A stretch of DNA of 64,000 bases from an uncultured Woeseiaceae bacterium. Lineage in GTDB: Bacteria > Pseudomonadota > Gammaproteobacteria > Steroidobacterales > Woeseiaceae. A program made the position numbers and the translations under genes. The DNA is taken from contig CABXCS010000001.1 of assembly GCA_902510755.1 (NCBI GenBank), positions 1 to 64,000 of the forward strand, written 5' to 3'. The notes under the pieces were generated by a model. That model ran no database searches and was not told the DNA's origin. It worked only from the letters and a program-made list of their open reading frames with translations. Positions 42,382-53,090 of this stretch are shown here, piece after piece (the first letter of the stretch is position 1; each line of letters begins with the position of its first letter).

Positions 42382-43425
42382 TTATTCCTGTATCACTAGC
42401 AGATATTTCTCTAGAGCCTGAGTTGAATGATTTGCCCACCAAGAGATATCCATAAATAATGTATTGTTTATTCGTTCTTTAGTAGATGGTAGCTTAGTCA
42501 TTATCTCTTCATCAATGTACTTAAGTGCTTCTTCACCCGCTGGTCCATATGAAATAAAACTACTAATTTTTGCTTGAATTTGAGGTTGGGTAATATAATT
42601 AAGTAGCTCTAAGGCCTGTTTTTGATTAGGAGCTCCTCGTGGAATCATCATATAACCAACATGAGAAATACTCTCATTCCAAGCCATTTCTATATTCAAT
42701 CCATTATCAATCCCTGACTGAAATCGACCATTCCAACCAAGTGCAAGATCAACCTCCCCACTACCCAGCGCTTGAACTGGTTGTGCGCCACTTGACCACC
42801 AAAAAGTAATATGATCTTTAATTTCTCTTATTTTATTTAAAGCACGCTCTAGACCCTGTTCTGTATTTAATAATTTATATATTTCTGCTTTATTTACCCC
42901 ATCAGCAAGCAGCGCAGCTTCCAAAACTGCAGCTGGGTCATCAGGAAGCGTTCTTCTGCCTGGAAATTTATTGATATCCCAAAAATCTGAAAACGTTTTT
43001 GGTTTTTCATCAGGAAATTTGTCTTTAGAGAAAGCAATTACTGTCGAATAAATTTCGGTAGGAACACCATATTGATTTTTAATTGAATCTAATATAGATG
43101 TTTGATCCACCATTTCAGCAGTTATTTTCGTAAATAAGTTGTATTCAATGCCTTTCATCAAGGTTTCACCACCACCCGTCACGATATCCCATTGAACATT
43201 TTCAGTATCAACCATGGCTCTTATTTTTGCAATTTCAGGCTCTGTATCCCTGTATATCTCGATATTACTGGCTTCTGAAAATGGATCCAACCAAGCACTT
43301 TCTAGGGCACGTTGATATGCCCCACCCCAACTTGCAAAGAAAATCTCATTCGCATTCACACTGCAACATGTAAATATCAAAATAAAATACAATTTACGAA
43401 AAGGGAGGTATTTTACTTTATCCAT
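42382..43425 (-). CDS. Periplasmic polyamine-type binding protein (PotD-like)
   Basis: 347 residues with a signal peptide ending near VNA. The ASWGGAYQRALESAWL beginning, GVPTEIYSTVIAFSKDKFP and LGWNGRFQSGIDNG segments match the SBP_bac_8/PotD group of polyamine and related substrate-binding proteins. It delivers substrate to the fused permease. It is 11 bases downstream of the amidotransferase gene. The exact ligand (putrescine, spermidine, agmatine or other) is not readable. Confidence 0.87.
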   Translation of the reverse strand: MDKVKYLPFRKLYFILIFTCCSVNANEIFFASWGGAYQRALESAWLDPFSEASNIEIYRDTEPEIAKIRAMVDTENVQWDIVTGGGETLMKGIEYNLFTKITAEMVDQTSILDSIKNQYGVPTEIYSTVIAFSKDKFPDEKPKTFSDFWDINKFPGRRTLPDDPAAVLEAALLADGVNKAEIYKLLNTEQGLERALNKIREIKDHITFWWSSGAQPVQALGSGEVDLALGWNGRFQSGIDNGLNIEMAWNESISHVGYMMIPRGAPNQKQALELLNYITQPQIQAKISSFISYGPAGEEALKYIDEEIMTKLPSTKERINNTLFMDISWWANHSTQALEKYLLVIQE

Positions 43426-43436
43426 ATCATTCGATT

Positions 43437-44133
43437 TTAGATTAGTTTAGCGAATCGCTCTATCATAATTTTAGCTGGTTTAACCTCATCTGCAACATCT
43501 ATCAAAGTTTCTACATTGGCACCATCTTTTTCTAAATCATTACGATTTTCTTCAAACCATTTTTTTGATTCTACTAGGGTTATTTCAGGATGACCCTGAA
43601 TACCCCAGATTAACTTATCTTTATATCGAAAAATATGATTAGGGCAATCTTCAGAATAAGCAATAATATTGAGATCAGGATGATCTGGCTTAACTTCATC
43701 ATTGTGCCAGACAAACATATAGACACTTTCATCTAGATGGGAGCAAATATTGTCATTCTTTATTAACTTCGTTGTTTTGAGATGCTTATAACCCACTTCA
43801 CAAGATTGTCTACGAAACACTTGCTCTTTTCCACATAATGCAGATGCTAATAGCTGTTGACCAAAACAAATACCAAGCATTGGGATATCTTTGGATGCTG
43901 CCTCTATAATTAATTCATGCTCCTCATTAATAAAAGGAATATCCTCATAAGCACCATGTGGGCTGCCTGAAATAAATATCCCATCATAACCAGCTAGGCT
44001 GCTTGGAAATTTATTATTGAATGCCCAAAATTTTTCAACTCTAAGACCAAAACTTTTAAAGCGGTCATCAAGTTTATTTGCGGAGGTTAAACTGGTTCCA
44101 TTATTCAAATAAAGAAGACGTTTTCTACTCAAG
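43437..44133 (-). CDS. Class I glutamine amidotransferase-like hydrolase
   Basis: About 232 residues from a TTG at 44133 with AGAGGAA 7 bases upstream; this avoids overlap with the preceding gene (an earlier start would overlap aguA). The catalytic Cys is in MLGICFGQQLL and the His-x-Glu in IQGHPEITL, so the triad is complete. It is similar to GMP-synthase-like GATases seen in polyamine or amino-acid clusters. By context it may hydrolyse a gamma-glutamyl conjugate, analogous to gamma-glutamyl-GABA hydrolase, though PuuD itself is of a different subtype. Confidence 0.82.
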
Positions 44134-44145
44134 GTAAATTCCTCT

Positions 44146-45171
44146 TTAAAATCTCGGTTGTTGTTGAGTAATACAATGGATTCCACCACCGCCAGTTGCA
44201 ATATTATGTATAGGAACTTGAATAATTTCTCGATTTGGATAGAGTTTTGAGTATGTCTCTACAGCTAAATGATCACGATCATAACCATATGCAGGGACTA
44301 TAACTGCATTATTGGCCAAGTATGAGTTAATATAAGAACTGCAACCGCCATTCCAGATATCCAGGTGATAAATACCTTCCTCAATAAATTCAATTTCTAA
44401 TTGCCGCCCTTTAGCATCTTTTTTATTTTTTAGAGCATTGGTATTGTCAATGCCTACTTGGTAATGAGGGTCACTTTTATCACTATTCACTTCCACCAAA
44501 ACTCTGCCTGGTTCAATAAAAGCCGCTATTCCATCGACATGGCCATCCGTTTCAGTTTCCTCTATATCGCCAGGAATCCATATCACTTTTGTGCCGCCTA
44601 AAGTACGACATAACTCATCTTCTATTTGCAATCGATCTCTTTTTGGATTTCGATTTTTGTTAAGTAAACAAGATTCAGTTGTGATAATGGTTCCTTCGCC
44701 GTCAACACTGATGCCTCCTCCCTCTGCTACTAACCAACTTGGAAAAATATCTGCATGAGCATGCTCTAGAATTCTTTTTGCCATTTGTGCATCTTGATCA
44801 TAAGGTTGATATTTCTCACCCCAGGCATTAAAGATCCAAGCTGAACCAGCCAGGTTGTCTCCGCCAACAAGAAAATTTGGCCCTGAATCTCGAGCCCAAG
44901 AATCATCGATGCTCATCTCGATAATCTCAACGCTCTGATTGAGAAAATTAGTTGCACTTTCAATTTGCTTTGGAGGTACCAACATTTTTAATGGCTCATA
45001 TTTTGCAATAGTATTTGCCACATTTGCATATTCTTGCATGGTCTCTTGATTTTTAGACCATAGACCACTCCTACATGGCCAAGCCATCCAGCAACAGTCA
45101 TGCTCAGCCCATTCTCCAGGCATAAAATACCCAAAGTCTCTCGGGTCACTTATAAAATCCCATATTCTCAT
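44146..45171 (-). CDS. aguA: Agmatine deiminase
   Basis: 341 residues, guanidino-group-modifying superfamily. The start has GEWAEHDCCWMAWP; the substrate/catalytic residues include DDSWARDSGPN, ETDGHVDG and the nucleophile Cys in GGGGIHCITQQQP near the C-terminus. It hydrolyses agmatine to N-carbamoylputrescine and ammonia. aguB two genes upstream completes the conversion to putrescine. Its start overlaps the end of the frameshifted MFS gene by 4 bp. Confidence 0.93.
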   Translation of the reverse strand: MRIWDFISDPRDFGYFMPGEWAEHDCCWMAWPCRSGLWSKNQETMQEYANVANTIAKYEPLKMLVPPKQIESATNFLNQSVEIIEMSIDDSWARDSGPNFLVGGDNLAGSAWIFNAWGEKYQPYDQDAQMAKRILEHAHADIFPSWLVAEGGGISVDGEGTIITTESCLLNKNRNPKRDRLQIEDELCRTLGGTKVIWIPGDIEETETDGHVDGIAAFIEPGRVLVEVNSDKSDPHYQVGIDNTNALKNKKDAKGRQLEIEFIEEGIYHLDIWNGGCSSYINSYLANNAVIVPAYGYDRDHLAVETYSKLYPNREIIQVPIHNIATGGGGIHCITQQQPRF

Positions 45172-46317
45172 AAGGTAGCCTGCATTTTTTTTCCTAAAAT
45201 CATAAAAACGAGTAATGTCAGGAGAAACAGTCCAATAGACAATACAAATGAATTACTATATTGCCCTTCTGAAACAACAATTGCGGCTATTCCGGGACCT
45301 AAAGCAGATCCGAAAAACGAGATTGACGAACCGGCCGCTACTACTCTCCCTTTACGATCGATTCTAGCTAACAAAGAGTCGATAAATGGCATGCAAAATG
45401 ACCATGAAAAAACCAAGTAAACAGCTGGTTAAAAAGTAAATAGAATAATTATTAGATGATAAAAGCATGGTTAATGCTAATACTGGCAGTAACAATCCAA
45501 ATGCCAATGGTTTTATTAATCCAAATTTATCACCAATCAGAAAGATTGATAGTGCACCCGGAATACCCAGAAGAGATCCAACGAGAAGGGCGGATCCTAT
45601 CTGATGCTCAGTGATATTAGATATTACGCCAAATCTTTCTATATAAGAAAATTGTGAAGTATTAGCAGCTTCAAATAACGTAAAGCCTATAATAGCTAGT
45701 AAAGCAGGTACTGTTACAATAGCACTCAAACCAGACTTAGTTTTATTATTATTGGCTAAAGATTTGTGTTCAGCAGTGAGAAATTGAGTTGCAAGAAATG
45801 CCATAAAATCCAGTACCGCAAAACCAATAAAAAATCCCATAACACCAATTAAATCAGAGTATACTGGCACGATATAGAGTGCGATACCGCTTACAATAAA
45901 TTGCAATCCCACATAAATACCATAGCCATGCTTGTAGTTATCATAATGTGCAATTGAAGATATGCTAATAGCATGACTAACCCCCATTGCAATTCCCCAT
46001 ATTACTCGAATGAAGAAAAAAATAATTGTCGCGCCTGCACTGAACGCAGATAATAAATCCATAAATACCGCTATTAACAATGCGTTTCTTGATACTTTTT
46101 GGAAATTTATACCATCCATCTTGATGGACATCAAAAAACCTGCAGAAGCAGTTGCAAGAGTTCCAATAGAAACTAACCAACCAGCAGAAAAAGAAGACAT
46201 CTCTGCGTGGTCCATCAAAATTCCTATCATTACTGGTAAAGCTAAAACTGGATAAATACTTATGACTGCAATAAATGACAGTGCCGTGAATATTCTCAGA
46301 TTAGGAATCATTTGCAT
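45168..46317 (-). pseudogene. MFS transporter gene interrupted by a frameshift
   Basis: The first reading frame (46317 to about 45410) encodes about 10 membrane helices of an MFS permease and then stops at 45364. A second frame continues without break from about 45416 (SFCMPFIDSLLARIDRKGR...) to 45168 with two more helices. Removing one base from the A6 run at 45407-45412 (T6 on the coding strand) joins them as LGFSWSFCMPFIDS. It is therefore one gene with a single-base error or slippage site. It lies between aguB and aguA, overlapping both, so it probably transported agmatine or a related compound. Confidence 0.8.
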
Positions 46318-47197
46318 GATCTGCCTTGTTAGTTTGATTACCATCTAAAGAGAGAATACCCTCATAGAGATCAGGGCGTCGGTCTCTAAATACCCCCCAA
46401 TTTCTCCGATATCGAGATATCTCATTGAGGTCAAATGAATGAGTGATGATATTTTCTGACTTGCGATCTGCCTCACAGACGAGCTCTCCAAGATGGTTAG
46501 ATATAAATGAAGAACCATAGAACTCCATTGAATAATTATCACTAGACTCATTTCCGATTCGATTAGATGCAATCACTGGTATAATATTTGCTGCTGCATG
46601 ACCTCGCATGGTCATTTGCCAGTGATCTTTACTATCAAAATCTGGCTGATCTAACTCATTACCAATGGCAGTTGGGTACAGCAATATTTCGGCACCCATT
46701 AATGCCATAGATCTGGCAGCCTCAGGAAACCATTGATCCCAACATATACCTACGCCGAGTCGACCAAATTTTGTATCGAAAGCTCGAAATCCAGTATCAC
46801 CGGGACTAAAATAGAATTTTTCTTCATAAAGTGGAAAGTCAGGAATATGACTTTTTCTATAATGACCAACAATCGATCCATCTGCGTCAATCACAACGAT
46901 AGAGTTGAAGTAAACTAATCCTGATTTTTCAAAAAAAGAGATCGGAAGAACCACTCCACGATCTTTTGCTATAACTTGCATACTCTTTATCGTAGGTTGC
47001 TCTTCTATAGTTTTAGCTAAATCAAAGTGTTCATTTTTAGTATCTATGCAAAAATATGGAGTTTCAAATAATTCTTGAAGTAATATAATTTCTGCACCTG
47101 AATCAGCTGCTTTATGAATTATATTTGTGGCTTTCTCAATGTTCTGTTTTATATCCCAAGAACATGCCATTTGAGTTGCTGCAACAGTAACCTTCAT
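46301..47197 (-). CDS. aguB: N-carbamoylputrescine amidase
   Basis: 298 residues from the ATG at 47197, chosen for the strong AAGGAGG upstream. Nitrilase superfamily with the catalytic triad Glu in LLQELFETPYF, Lys in YRKSHIPDFP and Cys in GICWDQWFPE. It converts N-carbamoylputrescine to putrescine, CO2 and ammonia. It is the first gene of the eight-gene polyamine operon; aguA is the matching partner. Confidence 0.93.
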   Translation of the reverse strand: MKVTVAATQMACSWDIKQNIEKATNIIHKAADSGAEIILLQELFETPYFCIDTKNEHFDLAKTIEEQPTIKSMQVIAKDRGVVLPISFFEKSGLVYFNSIVVIDADGSIVGHYRKSHIPDFPLYEEKFYFSPGDTGFRAFDTKFGRLGVGICWDQWFPEAARSMALMGAEILLYPTAIGNELDQPDFDSKDHWQMTMRGHAAANIIPVIASNRIGNESSDNYSMEFYGSSFISNHLGELVCEADRKSENIITHSFDLNEISRYRRNWGVFRDRRPDLYEGILSLDGNQTNKADHANDS

Positions 47198-47308
47198 TAT
47201 TACCTCCTTCAAATAAATCAATAATAGCATTCAACAGGCAAGTCATTAAGTAGTTCCAATATTAATTTAAATGGTAACCTAGAAAAATACATTTTTTAGG
47301 AGAAGAAC

Positions 47309-47854
47309 ATGAAACAAGAAATTTCAACAAAATGGTTTACTATTGCTACAAATCTTGGTGTGATTATCGGATTAATTTCAGTTATATTTCAGATGATAGA
47401 AGATCGAAATCTTTTAAAAGTCACCCTAACTAATGATTATTATCACTCATATATCAATGCCGATACACTCTTTGCTGGTGAAAACCTACCAGCAGTATAT
47501 GAAAAGGCACTGCTCAATCCAAAAGATTTAAGTATTTCAGAAATGCGAATAATGGAAGCACAAACATTCTCTCCCATCAATCGCTGGATCAATCTTTATA
47601 GAATGGCTGAAGCTGGTATCGTGGATGATACATTTTGGAAATCTCAAATTGATTTAGATACTACTTATTATCTTGGAACCCCATATGCATCAGCTTGGTG
47701 GGAGGTATCAAGCCCATTATGGTCATCGGATTTTCTTCCTGATGAAGTAAGAGAGCGGATTGAAAGAAATCTATATAATGATAATGGTAAGCCAAAAACG
47801 AGTTATACAAAAAATTATTATGAAAAAATTAAAAACGCAATTAAAGAGGATTAA
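47309..47854 (+). CDS. Single-TM paralogue family, distant member 5
   Basis: 181 residues. One membrane helix (NLGVIIGLISVIFQMI) and a soluble domain with WINLYRMAEAGIVDDTFW, which follows the W...Y......G..D..W pattern of the family at 34-37 kb; the rest is diverged. The start is preceded by TTTAGGAGAAGA. It precedes the SDR gene by 4 bases and is likely co-transcribed with it. Function unknown. Confidence 0.68.
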   Translation: MKQEISTKWFTIATNLGVIIGLISVIFQMIEDRNLLKVTLTNDYYHSYINADTLFAGENLPAVYEKALLNPKDLSISEMRIMEAQTFSPINRWINLYRMAEAGIVDDTFWKSQIDLDTTYYLGTPYASAWWEVSSPLWSSDFLPDEVRERIERNLYNDNGKPKTSYTKNYYEKIKNAIKED

Positions 47855-47858
47855 TTAA

Positions 47859-48551
47859 ATGGTAACCGTATTAGTGACTGGAGCAAATCGTGGGCTAGGA
47901 CTTGAATTTATCAGTCATTATCTTGATAGAGGGAATCATGTAATTGCCACATACAGGGATATAGCATGCTCAACTGAGTTAATTAAGATGAGTGAAGATC
48001 ATGATAATTTAATGACGTTTAACTTGGATGTAGATTCAGAAAAGTCCTTAACTGATTTTTCGAAACAATTAGGTAATATTCCTATTGATATTTTTATTAA
48101 TAACGCGGGTATCTATGGACCAAGAAACTCTTCATTTGGGCATGTAGGTACTGAAACTTGGATTCCCGCCCTAAGAATTAATACCATCGCACCAGTAATA
48201 CTTACCCAGTTGATTATTGATAATTTAAGAAACGGATCGGTCAAAAAACTAATCTATATTACTTCAAAAATGGGTTCGATCGATGATAATTCTGGTGGCG
48301 GATCATACGTCTATCGAAGTACTAAAGCGGCTCTAAACTCAGTCGTGAAGAGTTTATCCATCGATCTTAAAAATGAGGGAATGATTGTCACGCTTTTGCA
48401 CCCAGGATGGGTGCAGACAGATATGGGTGGCCCAAACGGGCTAATTGATAAAAATACAAGTGTCTCAGGAATGATTAAAGTTATAGATGGCTTGGAGCAA
48501 TCGCAGTCTGGTAGTTTTTTAGATTACACTGGATGTCATATTCCATGGTAA
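47859..48551 (+). CDS. Short-chain dehydrogenase/reductase (SDR)
   Basis: 230 residues. NAD(P)-binding TGANRGLGLEF at the N-terminus, the NNAGIYG motif, the Ser in YITSKMGS and the active-site YRSTK (Tyr-x-x-x-Lys) are all in place. The sequence VLVTGANRGLG and overall length resemble the C-factor/sniffer-like subgroup. It reduces or oxidises a carbonyl/alcohol; the substrate is unknown. It converges with csrA (no gap between the stop codons). Confidence 0.88.
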   Translation: MVTVLVTGANRGLGLEFISHYLDRGNHVIATYRDIACSTELIKMSEDHDNLMTFNLDVDSEKSLTDFSKQLGNIPIDIFINNAGIYGPRNSSFGHVGTETWIPALRINTIAPVILTQLIIDNLRNGSVKKLIYITSKMGSIDDNSGGGSYVYRSTKAALNSVVKSLSIDLKNEGMIVTLLHPGWVQTDMGGPNGLIDKNTSVSGMIKVIDGLEQSQSGSFLDYTGCHIPW

Positions 48552-48734
48552 TCACTCAGTCTCATGATCCCCATCATCTTGAATGCGATCAAAAATTTCT
48601 TCTCTATGCACGGCCACATCTTTTGGGGCATCTATTCCGATTCTTACTTGGTTACCTTTTACCCCAAGCACTTTTATGGAGACATTCTCTCCTATCATAA
48701 GTGCCTCACCAGCTCGTCTTGTTAGTATTAACAT
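48552..48734 (-). CDS. csrA: Carbon storage regulator CsrA
   Basis: 60 residues. [18 protein letters not shown] and [18 protein letters not shown] are the CsrA hallmarks, including the RNA-contact residues Arg in LTRR and in VHREE. It is a dimeric post-transcriptional regulator that binds GGA motifs in mRNA leaders. Its position downstream of alaS is the usual gammaproteobacterial arrangement. Confidence 0.96.
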   Translation of the reverse strand: MLILTRRAGEALMIGENVSIKVLGVKGNQVRIGIDAPKDVAVHREEIFDRIQDDGDHETE

Positions 48735-48823
48735 TTATAAACCAACCTTCTACAAATCAATATTATGAGCAAACAATAACCTGAAATTTATTCATTTCAT
48801 ATGTAACTATATAAAAATTTTCC

Positions 48824-51427
48824 TCATAGTTCATCTTTTATTAATTTGAGTGCTGATTTTAATGCCTCATCTATTTTTTCTTTATCTGGGCCACCGGCCT
48901 GAGCGAAATCTAGTCTACCACCACCTCTACCACCAACTACTTCTGCGATTGATTTAATTAAATTTCCAGCGCTAATTTGCTTATTAAGGTCTTTTGTCAC
49001 GCCTACAGCTAATTTAACTTTATCCTCATGTATCGATCCTAAAATCACAATTGCACTGCCTAACTTATCTTTAAATTTATCAATGGCTGTTCTCAAACTT
49101 TTTGCGTCTAAGCCGTCTAATCTCTGAATCAAGACATTAACCTTTCCTATCTGAATAGCCTGCTCATTAAGATCAATCGAATCACCACCTAGCATTTGTT
49201 GTTTTGTGGCAGCTAGTTCCTTTTCTAGGGCTTTATTTTGTCTTAAAAGTTGTTCAATTTTAGGTAATATTTGTTCTGAGGAAGTTTTTAGAAAGGACGC
49301 TGCATTCTCAATGGTGTCTTTATAAGATGTTAACCTCTCAATGGCTACCATTCCTGTCACCGCCTCTATGCGTCGCACACCAGAAGCTACTCCACCTTCA
49401 GTTATAATTTTGAACAGGCCTATATCACCAGTTCGCGTCACATGGGTGCCACCACATAACTCAATGGAGTAATCACCAAAGTGTAGGACCCTTACCTTAT
49501 CTGCATATTTTTCACCAAATAATGCCATTGCGCCTGATTTTATTGCATCATCATAAGTCATAAGCACAGTGTCTCCTTTGTGGTTGCATTGAATATGATG
49601 ATTTACTTCTGACTCGATTTTGGAAAGCTCTGTCTTAGATAATGGTTTATTATGAGAAAAATCAAAACGTAAGCGATTAGCATCGACCAAGGATCCTTTT
49701 TGCACTACATCATCCCCAAGTATATTTCTCAAAGCAGCGTGCATTAGATGCGTAGCAGAGTGGTTAGCAGCGATACGAGAACGTTGGTGGTTATTGATAC
49801 GCATTTTTACTTGATTACCGACTGCTATTTCTCCGACATCAACCACACCAAAATGCATGATCGCATCGCCACTCTTCTGTGTATCTGTCACCTTAAAAAC
49901 ACTATCCTCGGTCTCGATAATACCCGTATCACCAACTTGTCCACCAGATTCAGCATAAAAGGCAGACGCATTTGTAACTATCATACCCTCTTCCCCGACT
50001 TTAATAGAGGCTACGGGAGCTCCTTGTGAAAATAATTCAGTGACAGTCGAGTCGTTATCCATAAATTCATAACCTAAAAAATCTGAATGTGTGGTTGTTT
50101 CAGCAATTAATTCCTTAGTTTGAGTAAACTTATTTGCTTCTCTAGCTCTGGATCGCTGTATCTGCATTGCCTTCTCAAAGCCATCCATATCAATAGATAT
50201 ATTACGCTCACGGGCAATATCATTAGTCAAATCAACTGGAAAACCATATGTATCATATAACTTAAAAGCAATCTCGCCAGGTAACCTAGTGCCCTCTAAA
50301 CTTAAAATTGCCTCTTCAAGAATTTCCATTCCTTGATCTAAAGTGACAGAAAAACGTTCTTCCTCCGCCTTAATTATATCTTCAATATTTTTCTTTGAAC
50401 TCACCAATTCAGGATATGCATCACCCATTTCTTTAGCTAATGGTGCTACTAATTTATAAAAGAAAGCGTCTTTAACACCTAACTTTTTACCGTGACGAAT
50501 CGCCCTTCTGAGAATTCGCCTCAAAACATAGTTTCTACCCTCGTTACCAGGAATAATGCCGTCAATAATTAAAAAAGAACAAGCGCGAATATGATCAACA
50601 ATGACATTTAACGAGCTTGATTCTTGGTCTTTTATTGCCAATATTTTCTTTGTTGCAGAAATTAAGTTTTTAAATAAATCAGTCTCATAATTACTATGTA
50701 CCGACTGCATCACTGCTGCCAATCTTTCCAATCCCATTCCAGTATCAACAGAGGGTTTTGGAAGTGCTGTCGTTGAGCCATCTTCACCACGCTCAAACTG
50801 CATAAAGACCAGATTCCAGATTTCAATATAACGATCTCCATCTTCATCTTTAGAACCTGGAGGACCTCCAGCTACATCCGTTCCATGATCATAGAATATT
50901 TCACTACAAGGGCCACATGGGCCAGTGTCACCCATTGACCAAAAATTATCTTTTTCCCCTAATCTAGTGAATCTTTCTGGATCAATCTTAATTGTGTTTA
51001 ACCAAATATCTGCAGCTTCATCATCATCCTTAAAAACTGTAACCCATAATTTCTCTTTGGGTAATTTAAGGTTATTAGTTAAAAAATCCCATGCCTGAAT
51101 AATAGCCTGCTCTTTAAAATAATCACCGAAACTAAAATTACCCAGCATTTCAAAAAAAGTGTGATGTCTTGCAGTATAGCCAACATTTTCAAGATCATTA
51201 TGTTTGCCTCCTGCACGAAGGCAACGTTGTGAAGTAACTGCACGTTGATATTTTCTTTTATCTTTCCCAAGAAATACATCTTTAAATTGAACCATACCTG
51301 CATTGGTAAATAACAAAGTTGGATCATTGCTTGGTACAAGTGATGAGCTTTTGACTTTCTCATGATCCAAATCATGAAAATAGTCTAAGAACCTCTGTCG
51401 TAAATCATTGCTAGTAAAGGATTTCAT
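48824..51427 (-). CDS. alaS: Alanyl-tRNA synthetase
   Basis: 867 residues against 876 in E. coli. The class II catalytic core (LVPSNDPTLLFTNAGMVQFK), the editing-site zinc motif HSATHLMHA with ELCGGTHV, and the C-terminal C-Ala domain ending VGGRGGGRLDFAQAGG are all present. It charges tRNA-Ala. It lies between recX and csrA on the same strand. Confidence 0.98.
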   Translation of the reverse strand: MKSFTSNDLRQRFLDYFHDLDHEKVKSSSLVPSNDPTLLFTNAGMVQFKDVFLGKDKRKYQRAVTSQRCLRAGGKHNDLENVGYTARHHTFFEMLGNFSFGDYFKEQAIIQAWDFLTNNLKLPKEKLWVTVFKDDDEAADIWLNTIKIDPERFTRLGEKDNFWSMGDTGPCGPCSEIFYDHGTDVAGGPPGSKDEDGDRYIEIWNLVFMQFERGEDGSTTALPKPSVDTGMGLERLAAVMQSVHSNYETDLFKNLISATKKILAIKDQESSSLNVIVDHIRACSFLIIDGIIPGNEGRNYVLRRILRRAIRHGKKLGVKDAFFYKLVAPLAKEMGDAYPELVSSKKNIEDIIKAEEERFSVTLDQGMEILEEAILSLEGTRLPGEIAFKLYDTYGFPVDLTNDIARERNISIDMDGFEKAMQIQRSRAREANKFTQTKELIAETTTHSDFLGYEFMDNDSTVTELFSQGAPVASIKVGEEGMIVTNASAFYAESGGQVGDTGIIETEDSVFKVTDTQKSGDAIMHFGVVDVGEIAVGNQVKMRINNHQRSRIAANHSATHLMHAALRNILGDDVVQKGSLVDANRLRFDFSHNKPLSKTELSKIESEVNHHIQCNHKGDTVLMTYDDAIKSGAMALFGEKYADKVRVLHFGDYSIELCGGTHVTRTGDIGLFKIITEGGVASGVRRIEAVTGMVAIERLTSYKDTIENAASFLKTSSEQILPKIEQLLRQNKALEKELAATKQQMLGGDSIDLNEQAIQIGKVNVLIQRLDGLDAKSLRTAIDKFKDKLGSAIVILGSIHEDKVKLAVGVTKDLNKQISAGNLIKSIAEVVGGRGGGRLDFAQAGGPDKEKIDEALKSALKLIKDEL

Positions 51428-51516
51428 ACATCAATAGTGTATAGATAAAAAGAAAATAATAACATTCTCTTTTTAGGATATTTCTTAAAGTCGAACAATC
51501 AGTAGTGTTATGAAAT

Positions 51517-52017
51517 TTAATTTTTCAAAGCAGCTGAAATCTGCTCCATATTGAACCCTCGTGACTGAAGAAAACGGATTTGACGTGATTTCTCTTTATA
51601 TTCGACTGGTGATTCTACTCCAAACTTTTTTACTTTTACCTCCCTCGCCAAATCGAACCAATCCGCCTCTAAAGCTGCCAAAGCCAAATCTATGACTTTT
51701 CTGGGAAGTTTTTTAGCTTCCAGTTCATGCATTATTCGTGCTGGGCCCTTACCTTGTTTGTATCTGGAACGAGAGTAACTCTCTGCAAATCGAGAGTCAT
51801 TCTGCAAACCATCTTGTTTGAGTTTTTCAACAGTCTCAGCTGAAATCTGACGTGAGTAACCTTTTGTTTGTAATTTTAAAATTAACTCTTCATGACCGTA
51901 TTCTCGTATAGCAAGAAAATCCATACCTTTTTTTCGCGCATTTTTCGGGTCAACAGATTTTTTATCACACTGCGGGTGAAAGAGATCAGCATTTAATTCA
52001 TTAATAGATTTTTTCAC
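51517..52017 (-). CDS. recX: RecX, regulator of RecA
   Basis: 166 residues, three-helix repeat protein. AIREYGHEELILKLQTKGY, GLQNDSRFAESYSRSRYKQGKGPARI and the C-terminal FLQSRGFNMEQI match RecX. It modulates RecA filament growth. It begins 17 bases after the recA stop and is co-transcribed with it. Confidence 0.93.
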   Translation of the reverse strand: MKKSINELNADLFHPQCDKKSVDPKNARKKGMDFLAIREYGHEELILKLQTKGYSRQISAETVEKLKQDGLQNDSRFAESYSRSRYKQGKGPARIMHELEAKKLPRKVIDLALAALEADWFDLAREVKVKKFGVESPVEYKEKSRQIRFLQSRGFNMEQISAALKN

Positions 52018-52034
52018 TACAACTATTATTTAAA

Positions 52035-53090
52035 TTAAGACTCTGTTGCCTCGGAGCCAGTTTCTTCATCTGACGATTCATCATTGGCATTATCTTTTTT
52101 TGCTGGAAGTAATGTTGCTCTAATCTGTTCTTCAATATCTTTCGCAATCTCTGGATTGGTACGTAAAAATTCACGAACATTTTCTTTACCTTGACCAATA
52201 CGATCTTCCTTATAACTGTACCAAGATCCTGATTTCTCAATTAATTCTTGATCTACACCATAGTCAATTATCTCACCCTCGCGTGAAATCCCTTCACCAT
52301 ATAATATTTCAAATTCAGCCATTTTGAAGGGTGGTGAAACTTTATTTTTAACCACTTTAACACGGGTTTGATTTCCTATAATCTCATCACCCTTTTTGAT
52401 TGCTCCAATTCTTCTAATATCTAATCTCACAGACGAGTAAAATTTCAAAGCATTCCCACCGGTGGTTGTTTCTGGACTACCAAACATAACTCCGATCTTC
52501 ATTCTGATTTGGTTAATAAAAACCACCATAGCATTTGATCGTTTGATATTACCTGTAAGTTTACGTAACGCTTGTGACATTAATCGTGCTTGCAGTCCCA
52601 TATGTGAATCACCCATGTCACCTTCAATTTCAGCTTTTGGAGTTAAAGCTGCTACCGAATCAACAATAATGATATCGACGGCTCCTGAGCGGACTAACAT
52701 ATCTGTTATCTCGAGAGCTTGCTCACCCGTATCAGGTTGCGATACCAGTAATTCGTCAACATTAACTCCTAACCTTTCCGCATACTGAGGATCTAAGGCA
52801 TGTTCAGCATCAACGAATGCAGCAGTACCTCCCATTTTTTGAGCCTCTGCAACTACCTGCAGTGTTAATGTTGTTTTTCCTGATGCTTCTGGACCATATA
52901 TTTCAACTACTCGACCTTTTGGTAATCCACCAATACCTAAAGCCACATCCAAACCAATAGATCCTGTCGAAATAGATTCAAAATATCTTGCCACTCCACC
53001 GTCACCCAGGCGCATAACTGAACCTTTCCCGAATTGTTTATCAATTTGGCCTAATGCCGCTGCAAGCGCTCTTTTTCGATTTTCATCCAT
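52035..53090 (-). CDS. recA: RecA recombinase
   Basis: 351 residues. Walker [13 protein letters not shown] motif region, Walker [13 protein letters not shown], loop L2 region [14 protein letters not shown] and an acidic C-terminus ([15 protein letters not shown]). It performs homologous pairing and LexA cleavage stimulation. Between its start and the pncC stop (about 64 bases) no CTG-N10-CAG LexA box was seen. Confidence 0.98.
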   Translation of the reverse strand: MDENRKRALAAALGQIDKQFGKGSVMRLGDGGVARYFESISTGSIGLDVALGIGGLPKGRVVEIYGPEASGKTTLTLQVVAEAQKMGGTAAFVDAEHALDPQYAERLGVNVDELLVSQPDTGEQALEITDMLVRSGAVDIIIVDSVAALTPKAEIEGDMGDSHMGLQARLMSQALRKLTGNIKRSNAMVVFINQIRMKIGVMFGSPETTTGGNALKFYSSVRLDIRRIGAIKKGDEIIGNQTRVKVVKNKVSPPFKMAEFEILYGEGISREGEIIDYGVDQELIEKSGSWYSYKEDRIGQGKENVREFLRTNPEIAKDIEEQIRATLLPAKKDNANDESSDEETGSEATES

